From contig NZ_FMAH01000035.1 of assembly GCF_900094545.1 (NCBI RefSeq), positions 1 to 64,000 of the forward strand: a stretch of DNA of 64,000 nt, given 5' to 3'. This document shows, piece after piece, positions 24,015 through 31,723 of this stretch. The stretch's first letter is position 1. Each line of letters opens with the position of its first letter. Source of the stretch: Martinezella miluonensis (GTDB taxonomy: Bacteria > Pseudomonadota > Alphaproteobacteria > Rhizobiales > Rhizobiaceae). The notes below the pieces were generated by a model, which ran no database searches, had not been told where the DNA came from, and saw only the letters and a program-made list of their open reading frames with translations. The position numbers and the translations under genes were made by a program.

Positions 24015-24287
24015 TCAAACCTCCTTCCGCGGCGGGAGATTTGCTTTCCATTCCTTCCCGACGAGCAGATAGCTCGTGTCATCGAGGTTGCCGGCTTTCG
24101 TCTGTATGGCCTGCACCTTGGGATCGATGCGCTGAAAGAATGCAATGCAGCCATTCATGTCACAGGCGGTGGTCTCGGCCATGTTCAGCACACCCTGCCG
24201 CGTCACGAAGTCATAGGATAAGCTGAAAACAGAGCATTGGAGTTCTGAGTGGTAGATGGGCTTCGGATTCGTCATCTGCTCCTCCAT
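24015..24287 (-). CDS. Unknown prophage protein, 90 residues
   Basis: Starts MEEQMTNPKPIYHSELQCSV (ATG 24287, or the second Met at 24275) and contains an NMAETTACDMNGCIAFFQRIDP region with three cysteines in the protein. It is the first gene of a three-gene unit read leftwards from the repeat-rich region at 24.3 kb; the nearest repeat is about 17 bases upstream of its start. Function unknown. Confidence 0.6.
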   Translation of the reverse strand: MEEQMTNPKPIYHSELQCSVFSLSYDFVTRQGVLNMAETTACDMNGCIAFFQRIDPKVQAIQTKAGNLDDTSYLLVGKEWKANLPPRKEV

Positions 24288-24303
24288 GGTTGGATCTGTT
24301 GTG

Positions 24304-24558
24304 AACTTGGGAACTTGTGAACTTTTGCAAACTCTTTAGGGCAGACAGGAAACCACCCTAAAAACCGGGGTGAAATGAAGTCGTCACAAGTTCACAAGTA
24401 AGAAAAAAGAAGAGATTTTTATCTCTTATATTATTGTTTCTACATAGCTTTTTTTGATGCACGAACTTTTGGCGTCATTCCAACCAGCCAAAAGTTTCAC
24501 AAGTTCTAGGCGGCCGTCGTCACAAGTTGTGAGCCAACTTGTGGAGCTGCCACAAGTT
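24304..24558. repeat. Cluster of CACAAGTT/AACTTGTG 8-mers, candidate iterons
   Basis: Perfect copies are at 24312-24319, 24385-24392, 24498-24505, 24521-24528, 24536-24543 and 24551-24558, in both orientations. A one-mismatch copy is at 24393-24400. A related AACTTTTG occurs at 24320-24327 and 24464-24471, and inverted at 24489-24496. The cluster straddles the 3' end of the primase gene and extends to the promoter region of the next operon. It is a candidate replication origin or an operator array. Confidence 0.65.
24401..24427 (-). terminator. Terminator after the primase gene
   Basis: On the minus strand AAGAGAT and ATCTCTT form a 7-bp stem with a 4-base loop, followed by TCTTTTTTCT. It lies about 80 bases downstream of the primase stop codon, between two groups of the 8-bp repeats. 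Confidence 0.6.
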
Positions 24559-26896
24559 TGAATGACCCTCGTGCGCCCGGTTTGGCTTGCGGCTTGAGGC
24601 TCTCGACTTTACCAGTATCGATGAGCCACTGCAGCGCCTTTGACACGTCGTCGCCGTCGTGGGCGCTTACCCCTTCGCGCTGCAGGATGTGACTCCATGC
24701 AAGGGTGTTCCCCGGCGCCCCCTCAAGAGCCCGGATCACTGCTTTCCTGAGAGCCTCAACTGCAGATCCCGACATATGACGCTCGACACCCTCGGTCACG
24801 ATTTCGATCGAGCGATAAACGATGGCCCAGCCCCACGCGACATCTTCCTCCGTGACCAGCGGGTTTCTCGGATCGCGGCTTACGGCTCGAATTGATGCGA
24901 GCCGAACAACGTTCTCGGCCGCTCGACCATTGACGTGATGCTCACGTTCGCTCCAAGCGGGATCGTGCTGCCACAGAAATATCTCCGTCCAGAGCTTGTA
25001 AGCGGCCCCATCTTCTCCGCCTTCGAACGGGATCATCAGCTTCTTGGCTCCAAAGCCCTTGGGGGCCGGAAAGTCGGTCTGTGCCTGCTTCAACGTGGCA
25101 ACCAAACCTGCCGGCATCACCGCCTTCCGATTCAGCGACGGCGGCTTGATCTGTGCCGGCCCCTGCCCTTCGATGAAAATGAAGCGACTGAGAAATCCGT
25201 CATTCAAGGAAGCGTCCGACAGGCCGGCGTAGAGCGTGCCAGGTGTGGTCATGCCCAGGACTGTCAACGCCGGGCCATCGATCGGACTGTCGTCTTTCTT
25301 GGTCTCGTCGGATGCGTACTGACGACCATGAAAGACGCTGTCCGCCTGATCGTAGATTGCAAGCAAGAACTTGCGGATCGACGCAGACGCGGCATTGGTG
25401 CGCTTTGCATTGATGTCCTGCAGTGTTACGCCGAATTCGTCCATCACGACAACCGTCGATTTGTTCTTTCGCAGCATCCTTTCAATGGCCGCATACGATG
25501 TAGGGTCGCCGTTCGTCACTGCGCCCGGCTTCCCCGATCCGGCGGCCAGAGCGACGATAGACTTTGGTGCATGCCCCTTTCCGCTCGCCACCCCCATGAC
25601 CGTGGTAAGGAAGAGGTTGAGGCCGCTCCGCGTCGGGCCAAGGGCCTTATCGCCGAACATCCCGCCGATAAGCGCGAGCGCCGAAGTCAGCGAGAGTTCT
25701 GGCACCGGAATAATCGCTGTCGATGTGATCCAAGTCGCGATTTCGGCTAAGAGACCGCCGGCTGAAGCGGGTGCGAAAGGATCCGGATGCATCTCGGGAG
25801 GCGTCGGTAGGAGCCGGGACGCGTCAGCTGGCGTTTGCTTGTTGTCGTTGGCCGCGACCGGCGCACCCATCGTAGCATGCCTTGCGACAAACGCCGCGGC
25901 GATGTCTGCACCGGCGCGGCGAGCCTCGATATGTGGCAATCCGAACTTCGCCCACATCCTGGCGAAATCGGCATTAGCGTCCTTCGACGAATATCGGCTG
26001 AACCAATCTCCGGTGGCTGAGAGGAACACGGCGCAGGCCTCTTCCGCTGTTAGGCCGTCGAAAGCGAGCTGCTCAACGACCTTTGAAGCCCACGCGGATC
26101 TGTCACCGACGTCATCAGCGGCAAGCATCTCGGAAGCTGCTGCGGAGATGGAAAGCCCGTCGACAGATGGAATCTCACCCACGGTCACCGAAGAGTGACT
26201 GGCAGGCGCGTTCATCGACGGACCAAGTGCGATGTGCAGCTCTTCAACTCTCGTCAAACTCCCATCCCAAGCCATGTCGACCGTGACGGAGACGGGATCT
26301 GGCGAGCGGCCGCGTTCCAGTTTCTTTTTGTTCGGCCAGTTCAGCGAGCCGGGGATACGCCAGACGTGGCATACGTCCGCGGTGCCGTGATCGCTGCCGC
26401 TCGCACGCTTTAGGGCTGCGGCCAAGGGCTTCGCGTCGATTGGGGCAATCGCGCGGTCGAATAGAATAAACGGCTGATAATTACCCGGCGACGTTTCCAA
26501 GACAAAGTTCGGTCCGACCGGCATTTCTCCGGCATTACCGGTATCTGCGTCGAGGTCGACGACAAGACCGAGGAGCGCAACGATATCGCTTTCTCTTCCG
26601 CGCGAGCCGCGCGTAAGTCCCTTGCGCATCACCTGGAGGCCGGTGAAAACGTTCGCGTGGGGCGTAGACGCGTGCGCCATGATTGCCTCGACCATCCCAT
26701 CAATATCGCCCACCGCGTGGTGGGTAACGGTACCGGGCGCATCGCTGTCCCCAGTCGGGTTCGCGAAATATGTGGATGTAACGAGAAGGCCGTCGATGCC
26801 TGTGGCAAGGTTGTGCAACATTTCAACGTGCTGGCGGATTGCGGCTTCATCGAAGGCCGCGGCAGGCGTCATCTTAACTTTTGGAATTGGAACCAT
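24506..26896 (-). CDS. Phage primase (RepB-like) fused to DUF3987 ATPase
   Basis: A 796-residue replication protein; I start it at ATG 26896 (MVPIPKVKM). Residues about 10-210 look like a RepB-type archaeo-eukaryotic primase: LLGLVVDLDADTGN carries the catalytic Asp pair and CHVWRIPGSLNWPNKKK is the characteristic later motif. The middle has an ANDN linker. The second half is a DUF3987-type P-loop domain with ALIGGMFGDKALGPT, a Ser/Gly-rich ALAAGSGKPG loop and Walker B VVVMDEFGV. It probably primes and unwinds phage DNA. The 3' end is embedded in the repeat cluster. Confidence 0.85.
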   Translation of the reverse strand: MVPIPKVKMTPAAAFDEAAIRQHVEMLHNLATGIDGLLVTSTYFANPTGDSDAPGTVTHHAVGDIDGMVEAIMAHASTPHANVFTGLQVMRKGLTRGSRGRESDIVALLGLVVDLDADTGNAGEMPVGPNFVLETSPGNYQPFILFDRAIAPIDAKPLAAALKRASGSDHGTADVCHVWRIPGSLNWPNKKKLERGRSPDPVSVTVDMAWDGSLTRVEELHIALGPSMNAPASHSSVTVGEIPSVDGLSISAAASEMLAADDVGDRSAWASKVVEQLAFDGLTAEEACAVFLSATGDWFSRYSSKDANADFARMWAKFGLPHIEARRAGADIAAAFVARHATMGAPVAANDNKQTPADASRLLPTPPEMHPDPFAPASAGGLLAEIATWITSTAIIPVPELSLTSALALIGGMFGDKALGPTRSGLNLFLTTVMGVASGKGHAPKSIVALAAGSGKPGAVTNGDPTSYAAIERMLRKNKSTVVVMDEFGVTLQDINAKRTNAASASIRKFLLAIYDQADSVFHGRQYASDETKKDDSPIDGPALTVLGMTTPGTLYAGLSDASLNDGFLSRFIFIEGQGPAQIKPPSLNRKAVMPAGLVATLKQAQTDFPAPKGFGAKKLMIPFEGGEDGAAYKLWTEIFLWQHDPAWSEREHHVNGRAAENVVRLASIRAVSRDPRNPLVTEEDVAWGWAIVYRSIEIVTEGVERHMSGSAVEALRKAVIRALEGAPGNTLAWSHILQREGVSAHDGDDVSKALQWLIDTGKVESLKPQAKPGARGSFKLVAAPQVGSQLVTTAA

Positions 26897-27146
26897 GGGC
26901 GGTAGTTGCCTCGCTGTAGGTCTGAGATGCCAACTGGGTGATGCGTTCCGCCAGCAGCGGATCAAAGGTGGCTGTCCGTCGACTGCCCGATTGTGCGGCG
27001 TATACGATGCGCCGGCCGTCGGGAGCTTGGAGGAGTCGAAGCCCGTAAAGCCGGATTTGATCGGAGAGCTCGAGATCGAATGTCGCGAGCAACCGCAAAG
27101 ACCCGCTCCCCGGATCGGCTGCGGGTTTCAGTGCGCTGACCTTCAT
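26874..27146 (-). CDS. Small prophage protein, SpoVG-like appearance
   Basis: A 90-residue protein, MKVSALKPAADPGSGSLRLL, then ATFDLELSDQIRLYGLRLLQAPDGRRIVYAAQ. The pattern of a short beta sheet with VRLYGLRLL and a conserved GRRIVYAA resembles small SpoVG-like nucleic-acid-binding proteins in phage replication modules; this is a resemblance only. It overlaps the primase start by 23 bases and the next upstream gene by 4 bases. Confidence 0.6.
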   Translation of the reverse strand: MKVSALKPAADPGSGSLRLLATFDLELSDQIRLYGLRLLQAPDGRRIVYAAQSGSRRTATFDPLLAERITQLASQTYSEATTAHGSNSKS

Positions 27147-27535
27147 TGACGAAAGGTGGCCGCTTTGACGCGATGCAAGGCGTCAGCGTCGTTCTCGATT
27201 TTCTCGATGATCGCTTGCCAGACAAACTCTGCCGTCCCCTTATCGGCAAAGAAAGCGTCGCCGACATATCGAACTAGACCTGAGTGAGGTGGCTTGCCTT
27301 CGCCGGCGTACTGCACGAAACCGAAACGGCGGAGATCACCCTTCTCGCCTTCAGTTCCTGCCACTTTTTCCGGAAACAAAAGTGTGGAGCTTTCGATGAC
27401 CCTGGCATCCGCAGCGTAACCATTGAGGAAGTCGATTGCGAGTGCATAGCCTCGGATCCGCGGAAGTGAGGCATCGGCAGAAGCGCGCTCGGCGATAAGT
27501 CGATGGGCTCGTGGCTCGTGATAAAAGGTGCGCAA
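27143..27535 (-). CDS. Unknown prophage protein, 130 residues
   Basis: Starts MRTFYHEPRAHRLIAERAS and contains RGYALAIDFLNGYAADARVIESSTLLFPE and FADKGTAEFVWQAIIEKIEND. The mix of strands and helices suggests a globular protein. No family recognised. It is the first gene of the replication operon after the AlpA-like regulator and is translationally coupled to the SpoVG-like gene by a 4-base overlap. Confidence 0.55.
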   Translation of the reverse strand: MRTFYHEPRAHRLIAERASADASLPRIRGYALAIDFLNGYAADARVIESSTLLFPEKVAGTEGEKGDLRRFGFVQYAGEGKPPHSGLVRYVGDAFFADKGTAEFVWQAIIEKIENDADALHRVKAATFRQ

Positions 27536-27595
27536 AGATCCTCCTCGCCGGCACTGGGCCGGTCGGTAACGGGGGTTGTAAGATGTTAGCTCCGT

Positions 27596-27802
27596 CTACG
27601 CGGCAGCTCTTGCAGCGATCTTGGTTTGTATCCAGGCGATGACCTCACGTCTGGGGAAGGCGATCCGCCTCTTTCCCAACTCTATGGCGGTTGGAAAGCT
27701 CCCATCTAGCCGGAGCCGGTGGATCATTGTCTTGGACATCGAGGTGAGTGCGCAGGTATCTTTTAGTGAAATCAGCGCATAGTTGTCGTTCGCTGGGGAC
27801 AT
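27596..27802 (-). CDS. AlpA-family excisionase/regulator
   Basis: A 68-residue MerR-like winged helix protein. I choose ATG 27802 because GGAGGAG precedes it; the open frame upstream lacks such a site. The motif ALISLKDTCALTSMSKTMIHRLRLDGSFPTAIELGKRRIAF followed by EVIAWIQTKI is typical of AlpA regulators, which act as excisionases or activators of the neighbouring integrase. The N-terminus carries SPANDN, the ANDN motif shared with other prophage proteins. Confidence 0.85.
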   Translation of the reverse strand: MSPANDNYALISLKDTCALTSMSKTMIHRLRLDGSFPTAIELGKRRIAFPRREVIAWIQTKIAARAAA

Positions 27803-27982
27803 GTTGCTCCTCCGTCGCGCGCGGATACGGAATCCGAGCGTCGATTTAATCATTTTGAAAATTAGAAGGTTCGGTGACCGGCGCGCCATGGCCGGGTTGA
27901 CGTTGATCGACGCTTATTGCGCCACGTTCCACGAGAACGCTGTCGGCAGCGTACGGCTGCAACTGAACCCCCGGAAGGAGCC

Positions 27983-28022
27983 GAGCTGAATCCTTTCAGC
28001 TCTCACGCGGGCACCACCCGCG
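27983..28022. terminator. Two hairpins downstream of the integrase gene
   Basis: GAGCTGA and TCAGCTC form a 7-bp stem (27983-28002), and CGCGGG with CCCGCG forms a second one (28006-28022). Both lie between the integrase stop and the alpA gene. Neither has a long T run, so they may be weak terminators or excisionase binding structures. The remaining interval up to 27803 holds no convincing gene. Confidence 0.35.
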
Positions 28023-28068
28023 AATTTGAAGCGACCACCACAATCGCCCCTTATATTTAGTGTAAACG

Positions 28069-29250
28069 CTACATATGGTCCACAGGGGGCGATAGATATT
28101 TCTGCCAATCAGTCATGAGGGCTCGGCGCTTTTCGAGTGCGTCAGATCGGCGATAAGCTTGCTCGGTCGCATCGCCTTCGACATGAGCCAACGCACCCTC
28201 AATCACCTCGCGCGCATGATCGGTGCAATCGCCTGCCCAATCGCGGAAGGTCGATCGCATACCATGAAGTGTAATTGTTTTGTCATCAGATGCGGCGCGG
28301 AGAGCCTTAGTCATCATCGTCTCGCTAATTGGCGCGCCTTCCTTCTCGCCCTCGAAAACCAGATCACCGGTTGCGCGGCCCAGCATTTCATTCAGAATAT
28401 CAAGTGCGCGGTCGGTTAGTGGGACCCGATGTTCGCGGAATTTCTTCATTCGCTCTTTCGGGATCGTCCAGACCTTTGCCTTGAGGTCAAACTCGGGCCA
28501 GACGGCGCCCCTCACCTCGCCGGTTCGATTTCCATTCAGAATCAGGAATTCGACCATTCTGGATGAAATACCTGCAGACTTTCGCAACTTCGCGACAACC
28601 GCTGGCGCCGATCTATATGGGAGAGCCTTATGATGTCCGCGCGTTAGCTTTTGTCGCGCTGGCATGACCTTCTCAAGGAGACCCTTCCAGCGCGCCGGGT
28701 TTCCGGCCGTTCGCCATTCGTGGGCGATACCATAGTCAATCACAGCCTGGATGCGCGAACGCAGTCGGTCTGCAGTCTCGGGACGCTCCGTCCAATGCAG
28801 CATAAGGCAATCCTTGACATCCCCGATAACGATGTCTGCGATAGGTAGGTCGTGAAGCGGCTTGGCGTAGTCGCGAAGCGTCATGCGCCACTGGTCCGCG
28901 TGCTTGGTATTGCGCCAGCCACTTTCACGAGCCTTGATTAGATCCTCCATGCAATCTTTGAAAGTCTTCGGCTTGGCTTCCTTCTTCGCGGACCGCGGAT
29001 CCTCCCCGCGTGCCAGTTGACTACGGACCGCCTCCGCCTTCTCGCGTGCTAGGGCAAGGCTGATGGGCGCAGTTCCTTGACCATATCCGCCCAATCCGAT
29101 CTCATTGCGCTTGGAGCCGCGCCGCCAAACGAAAACCCAGTTCTTGCTGCCGCCCTGTTGAACTCTTATGTAAAGCCCATCGCCGTCGCTGTAGATGCCG
29201 GGCTTCGTAATTGCCTTGATTTTTGTTTCGCTAAGCTTGTTGCGAGCCAT
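28069..29250 (-). CDS. int: P4-type tyrosine recombinase (phage integrase)
   Basis: A 393-residue integrase. I start it at ATG 29250 ([14 protein letters not shown]), which has GGAGGG upstream; the open frame extends further but not convincingly. Residues 1-85 are the DUF4102-type arm-binding domain ([29 protein letters not shown]). The catalytic residues are all present: Arg242 in NRTGE, His329 and Arg332 in HGMR, His356 in LAHVEG and Tyr366 in AYRR. It is therefore probably active. It lies at the right end of the prophage and reads leftwards. Confidence 0.95.
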   Translation of the reverse strand: MARNKLSETKIKAITKPGIYSDGDGLYIRVQQGGSKNWVFVWRRGSKRNEIGLGGYGQGTAPISLALAREKAEAVRSQLARGEDPRSAKKEAKPKTFKDCMEDLIKARESGWRNTKHADQWRMTLRDYAKPLHDLPIADIVIGDVKDCLMLHWTERPETADRLRSRIQAVIDYGIAHEWRTAGNPARWKGLLEKVMPARQKLTRGHHKALPYRSAPAVVAKLRKSAGISSRMVEFLILNGNRTGEVRGAVWPEFDLKAKVWTIPKERMKKFREHRVPLTDRALDILNEMLGRATGDLVFEGEKEGAPISETMMTKALRAASDDKTITLHGMRSTFRDWAGDCTDHAREVIEGALAHVEGDATEQAYRRSDALEKRRALMTDWQKYLSPPVDHM

Positions 29251-29306
29251 AAAAACCCTCCGCCAAACCTGGGGTTCCGCAACGATTATCATAACCGACG
29301 AAAACT

Positions 29307-29376
29307 GTCCATTTGGACCATTTGGAATTATCGTTTGTTTACAATGGAATGCGCTGTAGTTCTGTACCAAATGGAC
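29307..29376. repeat. CCATTTGGA tandem and inverted repeats upstream of int
   Basis: CCATTTGGA occurs twice in direct tandem (29309-29317 and 29318-29326). An inverted copy lies at 29367-29376, where CCAAATGGAC is the exact complement of GTCCATTTGG at 29307-29316. The repeats lie between the integrase start and the host mpg gene, where arm-type integrase sites, an attachment site or an int operator would be expected. Confidence 0.6.
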
Positions 29377-29505
29377 CGTAAGAACGGCGGAACCGCGGAC
29401 ACCTCTTCCGCCATCAGCCGAAAAGTTGCACGAAATGTATTCCATGGTGCTTTCGCTTGGCCGTGGATTTGGCATCGATTGCCTGGAAGGACATCGCTCT
29501 CGCCT

Positions 29506-30102
29506 ATGACATTTGACGATCAATCTTTGCCGCTTGGTCCTGCTCCTCTGGCCGGCCCCTTCCTCTCAGCCTTCTTCAACCGTGATGCCGTCGCCGTCGC
29601 ATCCGATCTCATCGGCGCGCGTTTTTCGGTCGCCGGCATTGGTGGGTGCATCGTTGAGACGGAGGCCTATCGGCCTGATGACGAAGCTTCCCATGCCTAT
29701 CGTGGTCCGACGCCGCGCAATGCTGCCATGTTCGGGCCGCCGGGCCACGTCTATATCTATCGTTCCTACGGCATTCACTGGTGCCTGAATTTCGTCTGCC
29801 TGACCGGCAGTGCCGTGCTGATCCGGGCGCTCGAGCCTGAGAGCGGTATCGATGAGATGATAAGCCGGCGCGGCGTGGCCGATATCGTCTCGCTGTGCAA
29901 CGGGCCGGGAAAGCTCTCGCAGGCGCTGGGCATCGATATCGATCTGAATGGCATATCCCTGGATGAGCCGCAATTCTCATTCTTGCTTGCTGAGCCGGTG
30001 GCGATCGTTTCCGGCAAACGCATCGGGATCACCAAGAATATCGATCCGCTCTGGCGGTTCGGCGCCTCCGGTTCGCGCTTCGTCAGCCGCCGCTTTCCAT
30101 GA
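29506..30102 (+). CDS. mpg: 3-methyladenine DNA glycosylase (AAG family)
   Basis: A 198-residue DNA repair enzyme that removes alkylated purines. The active-site motif VETEAY with the catalytic Glu lies near residue 55, followed by [31 protein letters not shown] and the [14 protein letters not shown] motif. ATG 29506 is the first start after the integrase region. It is the first clear host gene to the right of the prophage. Confidence 0.93.
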   Translation: MTFDDQSLPLGPAPLAGPFLSAFFNRDAVAVASDLIGARFSVAGIGGCIVETEAYRPDDEASHAYRGPTPRNAAMFGPPGHVYIYRSYGIHWCLNFVCLTGSAVLIRALEPESGIDEMISRRGVADIVSLCNGPGKLSQALGIDIDLNGISLDEPQFSFLLAEPVAIVSGKRIGITKNIDPLWRFGASGSRFVSRRFP

Positions 30103-30118
30103 TCGGTGAATGAAATGA

Positions 30119-30140
30119 CCGCCGGGGTGGTGCCCGGCGG
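30119..30140. terminator. GC hairpin between mpg and emrB
   Basis: CCGCCGGG and CCCGGCGG form a perfect 8-bp stem with a 6-base loop. It lies between two convergent genes, so it probably serves both, although the T runs are short. Confidence 0.5.
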
Positions 30141-30178
30141 CCTTGCTGCCACGCAGTGAAACTGGAAAGACTGCGCGG

Positions 30179-31723
30179 CTATTCCATGGCGACGCTGTGA
30201 TCGACTGCCGGTGGCGCCTTTGGTTTGCGCAGAAGCACCAGCAGCGGTATGGCGCAGATCGACATCAGCATCAGCAGTTTGAAATCATCGATGTAGGCGA
30301 TGATCGTGGCTTGCGTCGTGATCATGCCGTCAAGCGTGGCGCGGCCGACCGCCGTGAGCGGGCTGATGCCGTGGGCCGCCGCTGCTTCGAAATGGCGGTT
30401 GAAGGGCGTCACGTAGGCGGCGATATTCGCGTGGTTGACCTGCGTATTCTCCGTGATCAGCATCGAGACGACCGAAATGCCGACGCTCGAGCCGATATTG
30501 CGCGAGAGATTGTAGAGGCCGGTACCCTCGCCGCGCATCTGTGCCGGCAGCGTCGCAAAGGCGATCGTTGTCAGCGGCACGAACAGGAAGCCGAGGCCGG
30601 CGCCTTGCACGAAGCCGACCGAGACCAGCGTCCATTGCGAGACATCGGGCGTCCAGCCGGTCATGTCGTACATGGCCCACGCGGTCAAAGCGAGGCCGAG
30701 GAACAGCAGGAGGCGCGTATCCACCTTGCCGATCAGCCGTCCCACAAGGAACATGCAAAACATCGTGCCGAGACCGCGCGGCCCCATGACGATGCCGGCT
30801 GTGACGACGGGATAGCCCATCAGCGTCTGCAGATAGGGTGTCATCAGGGCGAGCGAGGCCAGATAGGTCACGCCGACGATGAAGATGAACAGCATGCTGA
30901 CGGCAAAGTTCTGGTCCAGGAAAAGCCGCGGATTGACGAAACTTCGCTCGGCCGTGAACGTATGCACGATGAACAGATAGAAGGCGCAGGCGCAGACGAG
31001 CGCCTCGATGATGATCTCGCTCGAATAGAACCAGTCGAGCTGCTCGCCGCGATCGAGGAAAAGTTGAAGCGCCGCAATGGCGATCGAAAGCATGCCGAAG
31101 CCGAACCAGTCGAGCTTGGCAAGCGCGTCCAGCTTGGTCTCCGTCACATAGACGACGATGCCGAAGAAGGCGAGCGCCCCGATCGGGACGTTGATGTAGA
31201 ACACCCAACGCCAGCTGATATTGTCGGTCAGCCAGCCGCCGATGACTGGCCCCAGAACGGGGCCGACCATGACGGACACGCCGAACAGCGCCATGGCGCG
31301 GCCGCGCTCCTCGACATTGTAGATGTCGAGCAGGATACCTTGCGACAGCGGCACGAGCGAAGCGCCGAAAAGGCCTTGCAGCAGGCGGAAGCCGACGATC
31401 TGCGGCAGCGACTGCGAGAGGCCGCATAGAACGGAAGCGGCGACGAAGCCAGCAATTGCCGTCAGCAGCACGCGCTTGCGGCCGAACTTGGCCGAAAGGA
31501 AACCGGACGGCGGCGTCATGATGGCTGCAGCCACGATGTAGGACGTCAAAACCCAGTTGATCTGGTCAGCACTGGCGGAGACGTCACCCTGAATATGCGG
31601 CAGGGCGACATTGGCGATGGTGGTGTCCAGCGCCTGCATGATGACCGACAGGATGACGCAGGCGGTGATCGCACCGCGATGGGCGATGGGTGCCGATGGC
31701 GAAGCGGTGGTGGCGTTACTCAT
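30179..31723 (-). CDS. emrB: DHA2-family (EmrB/QacA) drug efflux permease
   Basis: A 514-residue MFS transporter with 14 predicted membrane segments. Motif marks are MQALDTTIANVALPHIQGD (motif D), GFLSAKFGRKRVLL (motif A), a GVSVMVGPVLGPVIGGWL (motif C) in the fourth/fifth segment, and the DHA2-type WRWVFYINVPIGALAF. I start it at ATG 31723 (MSNATTASPS), which overlaps the end of emrA by 8 bases. It would pump drugs or other amphipathic compounds out of the cell with EmrA. Confidence 0.93.
   Translation of the reverse strand: MSNATTASPSAPIAHRGAITACVILSVIMQALDTTIANVALPHIQGDVSASADQINWVLTSYIVAAAIMTPPSGFLSAKFGRKRVLLTAIAGFVAASVLCGLSQSLPQIVGFRLLQGLFGASLVPLSQGILLDIYNVEERGRAMALFGVSVMVGPVLGPVIGGWLTDNISWRWVFYINVPIGALAFFGIVVYVTETKLDALAKLDWFGFGMLSIAIAALQLFLDRGEQLDWFYSSEIIIEALVCACAFYLFIVHTFTAERSFVNPRLFLDQNFAVSMLFIFIVGVTYLASLALMTPYLQTLMGYPVVTAGIVMGPRGLGTMFCMFLVGRLIGKVDTRLLLFLGLALTAWAMYDMTGWTPDVSQWTLVSVGFVQGAGLGFLFVPLTTIAFATLPAQMRGEGTGLYNLSRNIGSSVGISVVSMLITENTQVNHANIAAYVTPFNRHFEAAAAHGISPLTAVGRATLDGMITTQATIIAYIDDFKLLMLMSICAIPLLVLLRKPKAPPAVDHSVAME

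Larger units (their letters stand above)
721..29450. mobile_element. Prophage with lambda-type head and Mu-type contractile tail
   Basis: The span runs from the accessory methyltransferase to the repeats upstream of the integrase. It holds integration, regulation, replication, packaging, head, tail and fibre modules in an order typical of temperate phages, nearly all read leftwards. The right limit is between the integrase start at 29250 and the host mpg gene at 29506. The left limit is uncertain: the fibre genes end at 1513, and the methyltransferase and IS fragment may or may not belong. No paired attachment sites were identified. No repressor gene and no separate endolysin or spanin genes were recognised. 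Confidence 0.85.

Noticed and set aside
27783-28108. Short open frames on both strands between alpA and int
   Set aside because: No ribosome binding sites and no family features; one overlaps the end of the integrase gene. The interval is better explained by hairpins and control sites.
30143-31429. Long plus-strand open frame opposite emrB
   Set aside because: It runs through the emrB coding region, has a composition rich in Arg, His, Asp and Gln typical of antisense frames in GC-rich genes, and has no recognisable domain.
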